DNA from: Cryobacterium sp. M96
Lineage (GTDB): Bacteria > Actinomycetota > Actinomycetes > Actinomycetales > Microbacteriaceae
Assembly (NCBI RefSeq): GCF_002929845.1
Contig: NZ_PJJS01000046.1
Coordinates: forward strand, 1-64,000
Direction: 5' to 3'
Length of the DNA stretch: 64,000 nt
The position numbers and the translations under genes were made by a program. The notes under the pieces were generated by a model. That model ran no database searches. It saw only the letters and a list, made by a program, of their open reading frames with translations, and had not been told where the DNA came from. Below, in pieces: positions 17,361-25,658 of this stretch. The stretch's first letter is position 1; the number at the start of each line of letters is the position of its first letter.

Positions 17361-18647
17361 ATGACTGGTTGGCGGATCCGCGACTTTCACTCGGACGACC
17401 TCGACGGCATCCTTCGCCTCTGGGAAGAGATCACGGCCGCCAAGACGGAGCCCGTCTACGGCCTGTCCGAGGTGCTGGCCTCCTGCCAGAAGGATGACGC
17501 CGTGGTCGCCCTTGCCGGCGACGAGGTCGTCGGGGCCGCCGTGGGCCGCGCCGCCCACGCCCAGGGCTGGGTCGTCTTCCTCGCCACCGCGCAGCGCTAC
17601 CAGGGCCGCGGCATCGGCACGGCCCTGCTGGCCGCCCTCGAGAAGAAGATGTCCCGGCACGCGTTGACCAAGCTGTCCGCGCTGATGCCCGAATCGGCCA
17701 CGCGCGTCGACGCCTTCGTGAAGCGGGGCTTCGAGGTCAAGCAGCACCTGCGCTACTTCGAGCGCCACATCCCGGTGCAGCGCGAGGAGCTGCGATCGCT
17801 CAGCGAACTGGGCGGGCGCATCCTGCCGCGCGACCTCTGGGAGGGCGTCGGCGGCATGCGCGCCGAAAAGGAGCTGCTCGAACGAAGGCTCGTCATGCCG
17901 CTGGCCAAACCCGACATGGCCGAACAGTACGGCGTCGTGCCACCGAAGGCGGTCGTGCTCTTCGGGCCTCCCGGAACGGGCAAGACCACCTTCGCAAAGG
18001 CCATCGCATCGCGGCTGGAATGGCCCTTTGTCGAGGTCTTCCCCTCGCGGCTCGCGGCTGACCCCAAGGGCCTTGCCGGTGCGCTTCGGGAGACCTTCCT
18101 GAAGATCTCCGAGCTGGAGCACGCGGTCGTGTTCATCGACGAGGTCGAGGAGATCGCGGCGCAACGCGGCGGCGAGCCACCCTCGGCGCTGCAGGGCGTC
18201 ACCAATGAGCTGCTGAAGATCATTCCCGCCTTCCGCGAGCAGCCCGGCCGGCTCCTGGTCTGCGCCACGAACTTCATCCGCGCCCTCGATTCCGCCTTTC
18301 TCCGGCACGGACGCTTCGACTACGTCATCCCGATCGGGCTTCCGGATGTCGCCGCCCGCCAGGCCATCTGGGAGCGCTACATCCCCGAGGGCAGGAAAAG
18401 CACGGTCGATCTGAGCGCGCTCGTCACCGCAAGCGACGGGTTCTCACCAGCCGACATCGAGTACGCCGCCCGGCGCGCCTCTCAGCAGGCGCTGGAACGC
18501 GCACTGTTCGAGGGGGAGGACGAGTCGACGCCCGGCGGCCCGGGCACCGAGGACTACCTGGTCGCGATCCGGTCGACCCGCACGACCGTGTCGGCCCAGG
18601 TCGCCAGCGAATTCCTGGAGGACATCGAGCGGCTCGCCCGGCTCTGA
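17361..18647 (+). CDS. GNAT acetyltransferase-AAA+ ATPase fusion protein
   Basis: A 428-residue two-domain protein. Residues about 1-130 are a GNAT fold, with the acetyl-CoA loop in RYQGRGIGTALLAALE and the tail FVKRGFEVKQHLRYFERH. Residues about 160-428 are an AAA+ ATPase of the FtsH/ARC type: Walker A LFGPPGTGKTTFAKA, Walker B HAVVFIDEVEE, sensor-1 LLVCATNF, arginine-finger-like FLRHGRFDYVI, and a C-terminal helical lid FSPADIEYAARRAS. No protease or membrane segment is present. It may acetylate a target and remodel it, but substrate and partners are unknown. Confidence 0.85.
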   Translation: MTGWRIRDFHSDDLDGILRLWEEITAAKTEPVYGLSEVLASCQKDDAVVALAGDEVVGAAVGRAAHAQGWVVFLATAQRYQGRGIGTALLAALEKKMSRHALTKLSALMPESATRVDAFVKRGFEVKQHLRYFERHIPVQREELRSLSELGGRILPRDLWEGVGGMRAEKELLERRLVMPLAKPDMAEQYGVVPPKAVVLFGPPGTGKTTFAKAIASRLEWPFVEVFPSRLAADPKGLAGALRETFLKISELEHAVVFIDEVEEIAAQRGGEPPSALQGVTNELLKIIPAFREQPGRLLVCATNFIRALDSAFLRHGRFDYVIPIGLPDVAARQAIWERYIPEGRKSTVDLSALVTASDGFSPADIEYAARRASQQALERALFEGEDESTPGGPGTEDYLVAIRSTRTTVSAQVASEFLEDIERLARL

Positions 18648-18690
18648 GCACGAGGTGCCGGGCAACGGACACCGCGCCAGGCCGGCAGCC

Positions 18691-19440
18691 TCAGGCCCCG
18701 AGGCCCCGTTCGGCGCGGCCCGATTCCTGGATGAACTCGGTCAGGGTGGCTTCGATCGTGGCATACGACCAGCGGTACGCGGCATCCTCGTCGCGCGCGA
18801 ACAGCGCCTCGGCCAGCTGGTTGTGCCGGTGGGCCGACGGCGGCGTGTACTCGGTGATGGTGAAGCGCTTCTCCTCCTCGCGCGTGCGGAGGAGCGCCGC
18901 GACCGTGCCGGCGAAGTGCCCCATCACGCTGTTGCCGGAGGCGATCAGGATCAGGGAGTGGAACTCGATGTCGGCCTCGAGGAACCCGCGACCGTCGCCG
19001 GCAAGGTCAGCCGCGACCATGCCCTCGGCTGCCGCCCGCACCGCGTCCAGCTGCTCGGCGGTCATCAGGCGCGCGCTCAGTCGGGCGGCCACAGGCTCGA
19101 TGCCAAGGCGCAGTTCGAGCATCTCGCGCATCTGGGTGAGATAGTCGGTGCCGCGTCCGCGCCAGTAGATGATCTGCGGGTGCATCAGGTCCCAGGAGGT
19201 GCGAGGCAGCACCTGGGTGCCCACCCGCTGCCGCGGCTCGACCATACCCAGCGACTGCAGCACCCGCAGTGCCTCGCGCAGCACGGAGCGAGAAACCGCG
19301 AATTCCTCGCTGATCACGTCCAGGTTCAGGATGTCGCCGGTCAGGTATCCGCCGTCGACGATCTGTTGGCCCAGCGAGTTCACCACCCGCGCATGAAGCC
19401 CTCGCTCACGCCACACTCCTGCGCCCGCCCCACGGTTCAT
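18691..19440 (-). CDS. GntR-family (FadR subgroup) regulator of gluconate genes
   Basis: A 249-residue repressor. An N-terminal winged helix (SEEFAVSRSVLREALRVLQSLGMV) is followed by an all-helical FCD effector domain with the metal-binding pattern LELRLGIEPVAARLSA ... ADIEFHSLILIASGN ... AHRHNQLAEAL. The ATG at 19440 is chosen for its GGGAGA eight bases upstream; upstream GTG and ATG starts would run toward the operator. It is divergent from the gluconate permease and kinase, which it very probably controls by gluconate or 6-phosphogluconate. Confidence 0.88.
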   Translation of the reverse strand: MNRGAGAGVWRERGLHARVVNSLGQQIVDGGYLTGDILNLDVISEEFAVSRSVLREALRVLQSLGMVEPRQRVGTQVLPRTSWDLMHPQIIYWRGRGTDYLTQMREMLELRLGIEPVAARLSARLMTAEQLDAVRAAAEGMVAADLAGDGRGFLEADIEFHSLILIASGNSVMGHFAGTVAALLRTREEEKRFTITEYTPPSAHRHNQLAEALFARDEDAAYRWSYATIEATLTEFIQESGRAERGLGA

Positions 19441-19545
19441 CTCAGCTTCTCCCTGCGGACTGGCCGCGCGCGTCGTCGCTACGTCGCCCATCGTGATCGT
19501 ACCGGCGTTGGTCCCGGAGTCGCGATTCGTGTGCCACACTCAAAT

Positions 19546-19561
19546 ATCTGATTAATCAGAT
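19546..19561. promoter_or_regulatory. Perfect 16-bp palindromic operator (gluconate operon)
   Basis: ATCTGATTAATCAGAT is a perfect palindrome lying 36 bp before the permease start and 106 bp before the regulator start. Its position between a GntR/FadR gene and its likely target makes it the probable operator for both. Confidence 0.75.
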
Positions 19562-19597
19562 TATTGGACGATGAGGTCGCAGTGAAGCAGCCTCGGA

Positions 19598-21001
19598 ATG
19601 GAAATTCAGATGATTCTTCCCTACGCGGCTCCGGTGGTTCCGATTGAACCGGCCGGCAGCGACCTCCAGCTCATCCTCGCCGCCCTCGTCGGCGTCGCGG
19701 TGATCATCCTGCTCATCACCTGGCTCAAGGTGCATCCGTTCCTCGCCCTCTCGATCGGCGCCGTGGGCGTCGGCGTCGGGGCCGGCCTCGCTCCCGCCGC
19801 CGCCGTCACGAGCTTCAGCGCCGGCTTCGGCGCCACCATGGCCGGCGTCGGCATCCTGGTCGGCTTCGGCGCCATGTTCGGCAAGCTGCTGGCCGACTCC
19901 GGCGGAGCCGACCGCATCGTCGACTCGCTGGTGACGCGCTCGAGCGCCCGCACCCTGCCGTGGACGATGGCCCTGATCGGCGGGCTGATCGGCCTGCCGA
20001 TGTTCTTCGAAGTCGGCCTCGTGCTGCTCATCCCGGTGATCATCCTGGTGGCCCGCCGCAGCGGGCTCTCGCTCATCCGCATCGCCATCCCGGCCCTCGC
20101 CGGCCTGTCCGTCATGCACGGCCTGGTGCCGCCGCACCCCGGTCCGCTCGTGGCCGTGACCACTCTCGATGCGAACCTCGGGCTCACTCTCGCGATCGGC
20201 GTGCTCATCGCCATTCCGACCGTCATCATCGCCGGCCCGATCTTCAGCCGGTTCGCGAGCCGCTGGGTCTCCGTGCCTGTGCCGGCCCTGTTCCTCACCA
20301 ACGAGGATCAGGGTCTGGGCGAGAACATGCGGCGCCCGAGCTTCCTGATCACCATCTCGGGCATCCTGCTCCCCGTCATGCTGATGCTCGCCCGATCGAT
20401 CGCCGACGCGATCGACCCGGGATCCACCTCGCCTCTCAACGCCACGCTCGACTTCCTCGGCACGCCGATGATCGCCCTCGGCATCGCTGTGATCTACGCG
20501 ATGATCGTCTTCGGTCGCGGTGGCGGCATGGACCGCGCCGGGGTCGCCAGGTCCCTCTCCGACTCCCTCCCGCCGATCGCGGGCATCCTGCTCATCGTGG
20601 GTGCGGGCGGCGGGTTCAAGCAGGTGCTCATCGACACCGGCATCGGCACCGTCATCGCCGACGCCGTGGCCGGCAGCAGCGTCTCGGTGCTCGTGCTGGC
20701 GTGGTTCGTCGCCGCCCTGATCCGCGTCGCTACCGGGTCGGCCACCGTCGCCACCGTGACGGCCGCCGGCATCCTCGCCCCCGTCGCGGCCAGCCTGGGC
20801 AGCACGGATGTCTCGCTGATGGTTCTCGCCATCGGCGCCGGTTCGCTCTTCCTCTCCCACGTCAACGATGCCGGGTTCTGGCTCGTCAAGGAGTATCTCG
20901 GCACGACCGTCGGGCAGAATCTGAAGACCTGGACCGTGATGGAATGTCTGATCTCCGTGGTCGGCCTTGCCGGCGTCCTCCTGCTGAATATCGTGATCTA
21001 G
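19598..21001 (+). CDS. gntP: Gluconate:H+ symporter (GntP family)
   Basis: A 467-residue membrane protein with 12-14 hydrophobic segments. GntP-family marks include LKVHPFLALSIGAVGVGVGAG, GFGAMFGKLLADSGGADRIVD, MHGLVPPHPGPLVA and the terminal HVNDAGFWLVKEYLG. It imports gluconate, which the next gene phosphorylates. ATG at 19598 or 19610 could be used. The kinase ATG begins two bases after this stop, so the two form an operon. Confidence 0.92.
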   Translation: MEIQMILPYAAPVVPIEPAGSDLQLILAALVGVAVIILLITWLKVHPFLALSIGAVGVGVGAGLAPAAAVTSFSAGFGATMAGVGILVGFGAMFGKLLADSGGADRIVDSLVTRSSARTLPWTMALIGGLIGLPMFFEVGLVLLIPVIILVARRSGLSLIRIAIPALAGLSVMHGLVPPHPGPLVAVTTLDANLGLTLAIGVLIAIPTVIIAGPIFSRFASRWVSVPVPALFLTNEDQGLGENMRRPSFLITISGILLPVMLMLARSIADAIDPGSTSPLNATLDFLGTPMIALGIAVIYAMIVFGRGGGMDRAGVARSLSDSLPPIAGILLIVGAGGGFKQVLIDTGIGTVIADAVAGSSVSVLVLAWFVAALIRVATGSATVATVTAAGILAPVAASLGSTDVSLMVLAIGAGSLFLSHVNDAGFWLVKEYLGTTVGQNLKTWTVMECLISVVGLAGVLLLNIVI

Positions 21002-21002
21002 C

Positions 21003-21587
21003 ATGTTCGAGACTCAGCAGCCCGTGCTCGTGATCATGGGCATCTCCGGATCCGGCAAGTCCACCGTGGCGGGGCTCCTCGCCGGCCAGCTGGGCTGGGA
21101 TCTCGAGGAGGGCGACGACCTGCATCCCCAGGCGAACATCGACAAGATGTCTGCCGGTCGGCCTTTGAACGACGAGGACCGCGCGCCCTGGCTCGACACG
21201 GTCTCCTCGTGGATCATCGAGCACACCATGGCGGGGGCGCCGGGAATCATCACCTGCTCGGCGCTCAAGCGCCGTTACCGCGACGTGCTGCGCGAGCACA
21301 ACGTGATCTTTGTGCACCTGACCGGGTCGACGGACCTGATCGGGCGCCGGCTTGCGACGCGCCTCGACCACTACATGCCGACCTCCCTGCTCGATTCGCA
21401 GGTGGCCACACTCGAGGCGCCTGACGCCGACGAGCGCGCGATCTCCATCGACGCCGGCCGCGCTCCGGCCGAGGAGGCCGCCGAGATCGTGCGGCGGCTC
21501 GGACTCACGCCCCGGTCCGGCTCGTCGAGCCTGGGCGCGCGAGAACCGGGCAAGTCCTCGGTGCCGGGGTCGCGAGCGATTTCCTGA
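21003..21587 (+). CDS. gntK: Gluconokinase
   Basis: A 194-residue P-loop kinase: LVIMGISGSGKSTVAGLLA (Walker A), the substrate loop LEEGDDLHPQANIDKMSAGRP, and CSALKRRYRDVLR. It converts gluconate to 6-phosphogluconate for the pentose phosphate pathway. The last 30 residues (Ser/Gly/Pro-rich) extend past the usual fold. It follows the permease with no gap. Confidence 0.93.
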   Translation: MFETQQPVLVIMGISGSGKSTVAGLLAGQLGWDLEEGDDLHPQANIDKMSAGRPLNDEDRAPWLDTVSSWIIEHTMAGAPGIITCSALKRRYRDVLREHNVIFVHLTGSTDLIGRRLATRLDHYMPTSLLDSQVATLEAPDADERAISIDAGRAPAEEAAEIVRRLGLTPRSGSSSLGAREPGKSSVPGSRAIS

Positions 21588-21666
21588 TCGGGTCTGGCGA
21601 GTGTCGGCGGCATGAACTACACTCACAGAATCGAATAGATGTTCGAGAAAATCAAGGGAGCCACGC

Positions 21667-21942
21667 ATGCCTCAGATCATTGACGCAGTCGTCGACGTGG
21701 AGCTGTCCGTCGACGGCGACCCGCGGGCGTTCATCTGGAACCGGTTCGAACACACCGTCATCGGCCAGCCGCAGGCGATCTTCACCCGCACCCGCTGGTG
21801 GGAGAATGCCGGCGGCGTGCCGTCCCGCATCGACACCGAGCTCTGGCGCCTCGATGCCTCGCGCGGCGACGAGGAACAACACCGCTACGACCTGCGCCGC
21901 GACACCGACGGGTCGTGGGTGCTCGCGCTCGACTGGGGGTGA
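21667..21942 (+). CDS. DUF6504-like small protein
   Basis: A 91-residue protein with a start MPQIIDAVVDVELSVDGDPR and the pattern FIWNRFEHTVIGQPQAIFTRTRWWENAGG, ending in RYDLRRDTDGSWVLALDWG. Short actinobacterial proteins with this beta-rich pattern and paired Trp residues are grouped under DUF6504, often near DNA repair genes. Function unknown. A typical ribosome site (AGGGAG) precedes the ATG. Confidence 0.7.
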   Translation: MPQIIDAVVDVELSVDGDPRAFIWNRFEHTVIGQPQAIFTRTRWWENAGGVPSRIDTELWRLDASRGDEEQHRYDLRRDTDGSWVLALDWG

Positions 21943-22141
21943 GCCCCGGCCCGGGTGTCGCCCCGGACCGAGGCTGCTCCCAGCTGACGCCGATCCGCCC
22001 GGTATACCCTGAGGGGGCATCCACGGTGAGCGACAGGCCGACGGAAGCCCAGACCACAGTTCGGACGGAGGCGGCAAGCTGCACACACGCGCTGCGATCT
22101 CGCTCCGTGGTGGACGCCGGGTCTTCCACTCCGCCCTGCTC

Positions 22142-22666
22142 ATGATGGCCGCGCTGCTGCTCTGCCTGCTCGCGGCGCACACGGCCGGAACCGGACACGG
22201 GCCGGCGCACGGACCGGGCGGCCTGTCCTCGGCCCCGACCGCTCCCGCTCCCTCATCAACAACAGCGTCAACAACCATGACCACTGCGATGACCGCCGAC
22301 GCACACTCCGCGGCCGGGCACACCGCATCATCCGCCGCGCCTCTCGCTGCATCCCTCGCTGCATCCCTCCCCGCATCCCTCACCGGCCCGCTGCTCGAGC
22401 GCGTCGCGCCCGCGACCGCGACCGTGGTCGCCCTGTCCGCCGGCGCACTCGGCAGCGCCGACACCCACGCGATGTCCGGTCTGGCCACCCTCTCGATGAC
22501 GTGTTCCCTGCTGCTTGTGCTGGTCGGCCTGATTCTGCTGGCACGGCGCCCGTCGGCCTGCCGTCGCCTGCTCGAGGCCGGCAGCTTCATCGTCGGCTCC
22601 TTCCGGGAGATTCCGCTGCACCTGCATCGGCCCCGACTCACCCTGCTCTCCATCAGCCGCATTTAG
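22142..22666 (+). CDS. DUF6153-like membrane protein
   Basis: A 174-residue protein with an N-terminal hydrophobic segment (MMAALLLCLLAAHTAG), a low-complexity middle rich in Ala, Ser, Thr and His (repeats of LAASLAAS near residue 75) and a second membrane helix (LLLVLVGLILLARR near residue 130). This resembles the DUF6153 group often found beside DUF305 and F510_1955-type lipoproteins, as here. No ATG, GTG or TTG lies upstream in frame, so the start at 22142 is used, although a signal-anchor this early is slightly unusual. Confidence 0.62.
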   Translation: MMAALLLCLLAAHTAGTGHGPAHGPGGLSSAPTAPAPSSTTASTTMTTAMTADAHSAAGHTASSAAPLAASLAASLPASLTGPLLERVAPATATVVALSAGALGSADTHAMSGLATLSMTCSLLLVLVGLILLARRPSACRRLLEAGSFIVGSFREIPLHLHRPRLTLLSISRI

Positions 22667-22761
22667 GCCGAAACCCTCGCCAGCGCACCCCACCGGCCTG
22701 CGCGGCCCGGCCGCACCCCGGCCCCCGGTTTCTCACCCTTTTGTCAACGAATGGAACACCA

Positions 22762-23355
22762 ATGCTCCGCACCATCCGCACCTCGCTGATCGCCGCCGCA
22801 GCGCTCACCACGGCGCTCACCCTTACCGCCTGCGGCGACCCGACCCCGGCCGCCGACGCCCCGGCCGCCGACGGACCCACCGCCACCGCGTCCGCCAACG
22901 CCAACGCCGCGGATGTCGACTTCGCCCAGATGATGATCCCCCACCACGAGCAGGCCGTCGCGATGAGCGACGACTTCCTCGCCAAGCACGGCACCGACCC
23001 GCGCGTCGTCGCCCTGGCGACCAAGATCAAGGCCGCGCAGGAGCCCGAGATCACCCAGCTGACCGATTGGCTGGGCGAGTGGGGCGCCGAAACGGGCGGC
23101 ATGTCCGACATGAACCACGGCACCGACGGCATGATGAGCGAGGCCGACATGATGACGCTCGGCAACGCCTCGGGCGCAGACGCCGACCGGGTGTTCCTCG
23201 AGCTGATGATCGCGCACCACGAGGGCGCAATCGCCATGGCGCAGACGCACATCGACGAGGGCAGCAACGCCGCCGCCCAGACCCTCTCGGCCACCATCGT
23301 CGCGTCGCAATCCGCCGAAATCGCCGTCATGACCGACATCCTCGCCGCGGACTGA
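22762..23355 (+). CDS. DUF305 lipoprotein
   Basis: A 197-residue lipoprotein: signal peptide with lipobox LTLTAC (Cys about 24), an Ala/Thr/Pro linker, then two DUF305 helical repeats, FAQMMIPHHEQAVAMSD and FLELMIAHHEGAIAMAQ. The repeated MMIPHH and MIAHHE motifs with a Met-rich loop (GGMSDMNHGTDGMM) suggest metal binding, and DUF305 proteins often occur in copper-linked loci. It lies outside the membrane. The next gene starts four bases after its stop. Confidence 0.87.
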   Translation: MLRTIRTSLIAAAALTTALTLTACGDPTPAADAPAADGPTATASANANAADVDFAQMMIPHHEQAVAMSDDFLAKHGTDPRVVALATKIKAAQEPEITQLTDWLGEWGAETGGMSDMNHGTDGMMSEADMMTLGNASGADADRVFLELMIAHHEGAIAMAQTHIDEGSNAAAQTLSATIVASQSAEIAVMTDILAAD

Positions 23356-23358
23356 CCC

Positions 23359-24321
23359 ATGACGACGTCCAGCAGAACCCTCCGCCTCGGCGGCGCCGCC
23401 CTGATCACCGTCGGCCTCGCGGCCGCGCTGGCCGGTTGCGCGCCCACTCCGGCTGCTCCGCCAACCGGCACGTCCGCCCCCACCACGGCGGCTTTTGAAC
23501 ACATTCACGGCCTCGGCGCCGACCCGTCCACCGGCAAGACCTACGCCGGCACGCACCAGGGCGTGTGGCAGGTCCCGACCGACCTGCTGCCCGACAGCTA
23601 CCTGGCCGGCGCGCCGGAGGCCGAACTCACCCAGCCCACCCCGAGCGATGGCCCGGCCTTCGACGCCATGGGCTTCACGGTGGCCGCGCCGGGCCTGCTG
23701 CTGGCCTCCGGGCATCCGGGCTCCGACGAGTCCACGTTGGTGGGCCCCAACGTGGGACTGATCAGCAGCGTGGATGCGGCAGCCACGTGGTCGAACGTCT
23801 CTCTCGCCGGCAAGACCGACTTCCACGACCTCGACGCGGTGACCCTGCCGCCGGGAGCCTTGCGCGTCTACGGCTACGACGCCGCCGCCGGCAGGGTCAG
23901 CATCAGCGACGACGATGGGGCCACCTGGTCGCCCGGAGCCGCGGTGGCGCTGCGCGACCTCGCCGCCGACCCGGCGACCCCCAACCGGGTCTTCGCGACC
24001 ACCGAGAACGGCCTCGCCGTGAGCAAGGATGCCGGGCGCACGTTCGCGCTGGTCCCCGGCGCACCGATGCTGTACCTGATCGACGTTCAGGATGCCGCGG
24101 CCGGCGGCGGTGTCGTCGGCATCGACCCGGAGGGCGTGCTCTGGCACGAGGAGGCCGGAAGCGGAACCTGGACCCGCGGAGGACAGACCGACGGCAGCCC
24201 GGAGGCCTTCGGCTTCGTCGGCGGGAGCGTGCCCTGGCTCCTCGCCGCCGACCGACGCGGGGTCGTCGCGAGCGACGACTTCGGTCTCACCTGGACCGTG
24301 CTCGTTGCGGCCCAGGCCTAG
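23359..24321 (+). CDS. F510_1955-type glycosylhydrolase-like beta-propeller lipoprotein
   Basis: A 320-residue lipoprotein with lipobox ALAGC (Cys about 28) followed by BNR/sialidase-type repeats: AATWSNVSLA, DGATWSPGAAVAL, DAGRTFALVPG and DFGLTWTVLV. It matches the F510_1955 family group, named as glycosylhydrolase but without shown activity. It forms a unit with the DUF305 lipoprotein and the DUF6153-like protein. Role unknown; metal handling at the envelope is a guess from the neighbours. Confidence 0.78.
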   Translation: MTTSSRTLRLGGAALITVGLAAALAGCAPTPAAPPTGTSAPTTAAFEHIHGLGADPSTGKTYAGTHQGVWQVPTDLLPDSYLAGAPEAELTQPTPSDGPAFDAMGFTVAAPGLLLASGHPGSDESTLVGPNVGLISSVDAAATWSNVSLAGKTDFHDLDAVTLPPGALRVYGYDAAAGRVSISDDDGATWSPGAAVALRDLAADPATPNRVFATTENGLAVSKDAGRTFALVPGAPMLYLIDVQDAAAGGGVVGIDPEGVLWHEEAGSGTWTRGGQTDGSPEAFGFVGGSVPWLLAADRRGVVASDDFGLTWTVLVAAQA

Positions 24322-24404
24322 CCCGGTGCGACGGATGAAGCTATGACCACCACGCTCCCAGCCGGTTCCCAGCCGCGCCGGGCAGAACCCGCTGCTCGCC
24401 TAGA

Positions 24405-25658
24405 ATGAGCCGGAAAGAATTGAAGGACATGAAGCACACTGGGTTGTTCCGGCGCACGCCACCGGTTGCGGTCGAAACCGGCCGTCTCGCCGATTTCGCT
24501 TACCTCGAACCCGGCGCGGTCTACCTCGACTCCGCCTGTCAGAGCCTCCGGCCGCAGCCGGTCCTCGACGCCCTGACCGAGTACTACACGGAGTACAACG
24601 CCTGCGGCGGGCGCGTGAAGTACGCCTGGGGCACCCGCGTCGACCGGGAGGTGCAGGACGCCCGCCGGGCCGTGCTCGAGCTGCTCGGCCTCTCCGGCCG
24701 GGGTCACGCGGTCTCCTTCACCCTCAACACGACCTTCGGGCTGAACCTGCTGCTGCATCAGCTGCCGCAGGGCCGGTTCGGGCAGATGGTCACGAGCCAC
24801 ATCGAGCACAATTCGGTCTTCCTGCCCACCATGACGGCGGCGACCCGACTGGGGGTGCCCCGCCTGGTGCTCGACCGCGCCCCCGACGGCGCCCTGGTCT
24901 ACCGGCCGGCCCAGCTCGAACGCGCGATCGTGGTCGTCAACGTGGCCTCCAACATCGACGGGCGTCTGCTTACCAACCTCACCGACCTGGTGCGCGACAC
25001 CCACGCCCGCGGCGGCATCGTCATTCTCGACGCCGCCCAGGCCATGGCGCACGAACGCACCCTGCTGGCCAAAACCGAGGCCGACGCGCTCTGCTTCTCC
25101 GCCCATAAGATGTACGGCGCCAGCCTCGGCGTGGTCGTCGCCACCCACGAGCTGCTCAGTTCCCTCGAGCTCACCTTCGTGGGCGGCGGCATGGTGGCGG
25201 ATGTCCGCGAAGACTCCTACGACCTTCTCGCCAACGACCCGGGCGCCCTGCTCGAACCCGGGCTGCAGGCCTGGGGCGAGATCATCGCCCTGCGCCGTGC
25301 GATCGAGTGGCTGGGACAGGTGCGCCCCGGCGGCCGGCCCGCGGCCGAGCACCTTCAGGGTCTCTCGCAGCGTCTCTTCGAGGGTCTCGGCGACATCCCC
25401 GGCCTCACTCTGGTCAACACCGCGGCCAGCCCGGTGATCAGCGCCTACGCCCCGAAACAGGATTCGCACCGGCTCGCAGTGTTCCTCTCCCAGTCCCACA
25501 TTATGGTGCGCAGCGGCTACTTCTGCGCCCACCACTACCTGAAAGACCAGCTCGGGCTGCCGCCGCTGCTGCGCTTCTCGCTCGGACTGCACTCAACCAC
25601 GGCCGATGTCGATCAGGCCGCACAGGCCCTCGCGCGCCTGATGAAAGGCCTCTCCTAA
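24405..25658 (+). CDS. Cysteine desulfurase-like class V aminotransferase
   Basis: A 417-residue PLP enzyme of the SufS/CsdA group. It shows the VYLDSACQSLRP start, the cofactor lysine in ADALCFSAHKMYGASLG, and the active-site loop VRSGYFCAHHY with a cysteine at the SufS catalytic position. It differs from standard SufS in length of loops and is not next to suf genes, which are at the window's left edge. ATG at 24405 or 24429 is possible. The following GTG starts directly after its stop, linking it to a Dsb-like membrane protein. Confidence 0.8.
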   Translation: MSRKELKDMKHTGLFRRTPPVAVETGRLADFAYLEPGAVYLDSACQSLRPQPVLDALTEYYTEYNACGGRVKYAWGTRVDREVQDARRAVLELLGLSGRGHAVSFTLNTTFGLNLLLHQLPQGRFGQMVTSHIEHNSVFLPTMTAATRLGVPRLVLDRAPDGALVYRPAQLERAIVVVNVASNIDGRLLTNLTDLVRDTHARGGIVILDAAQAMAHERTLLAKTEADALCFSAHKMYGASLGVVVATHELLSSLELTFVGGGMVADVREDSYDLLANDPGALLEPGLQAWGEIIALRRAIEWLGQVRPGGRPAAEHLQGLSQRLFEGLGDIPGLTLVNTAASPVISAYAPKQDSHRLAVFLSQSHIMVRSGYFCAHHYLKDQLGLPPLLRFSLGLHSTTADVDQAAQALARLMKGLS

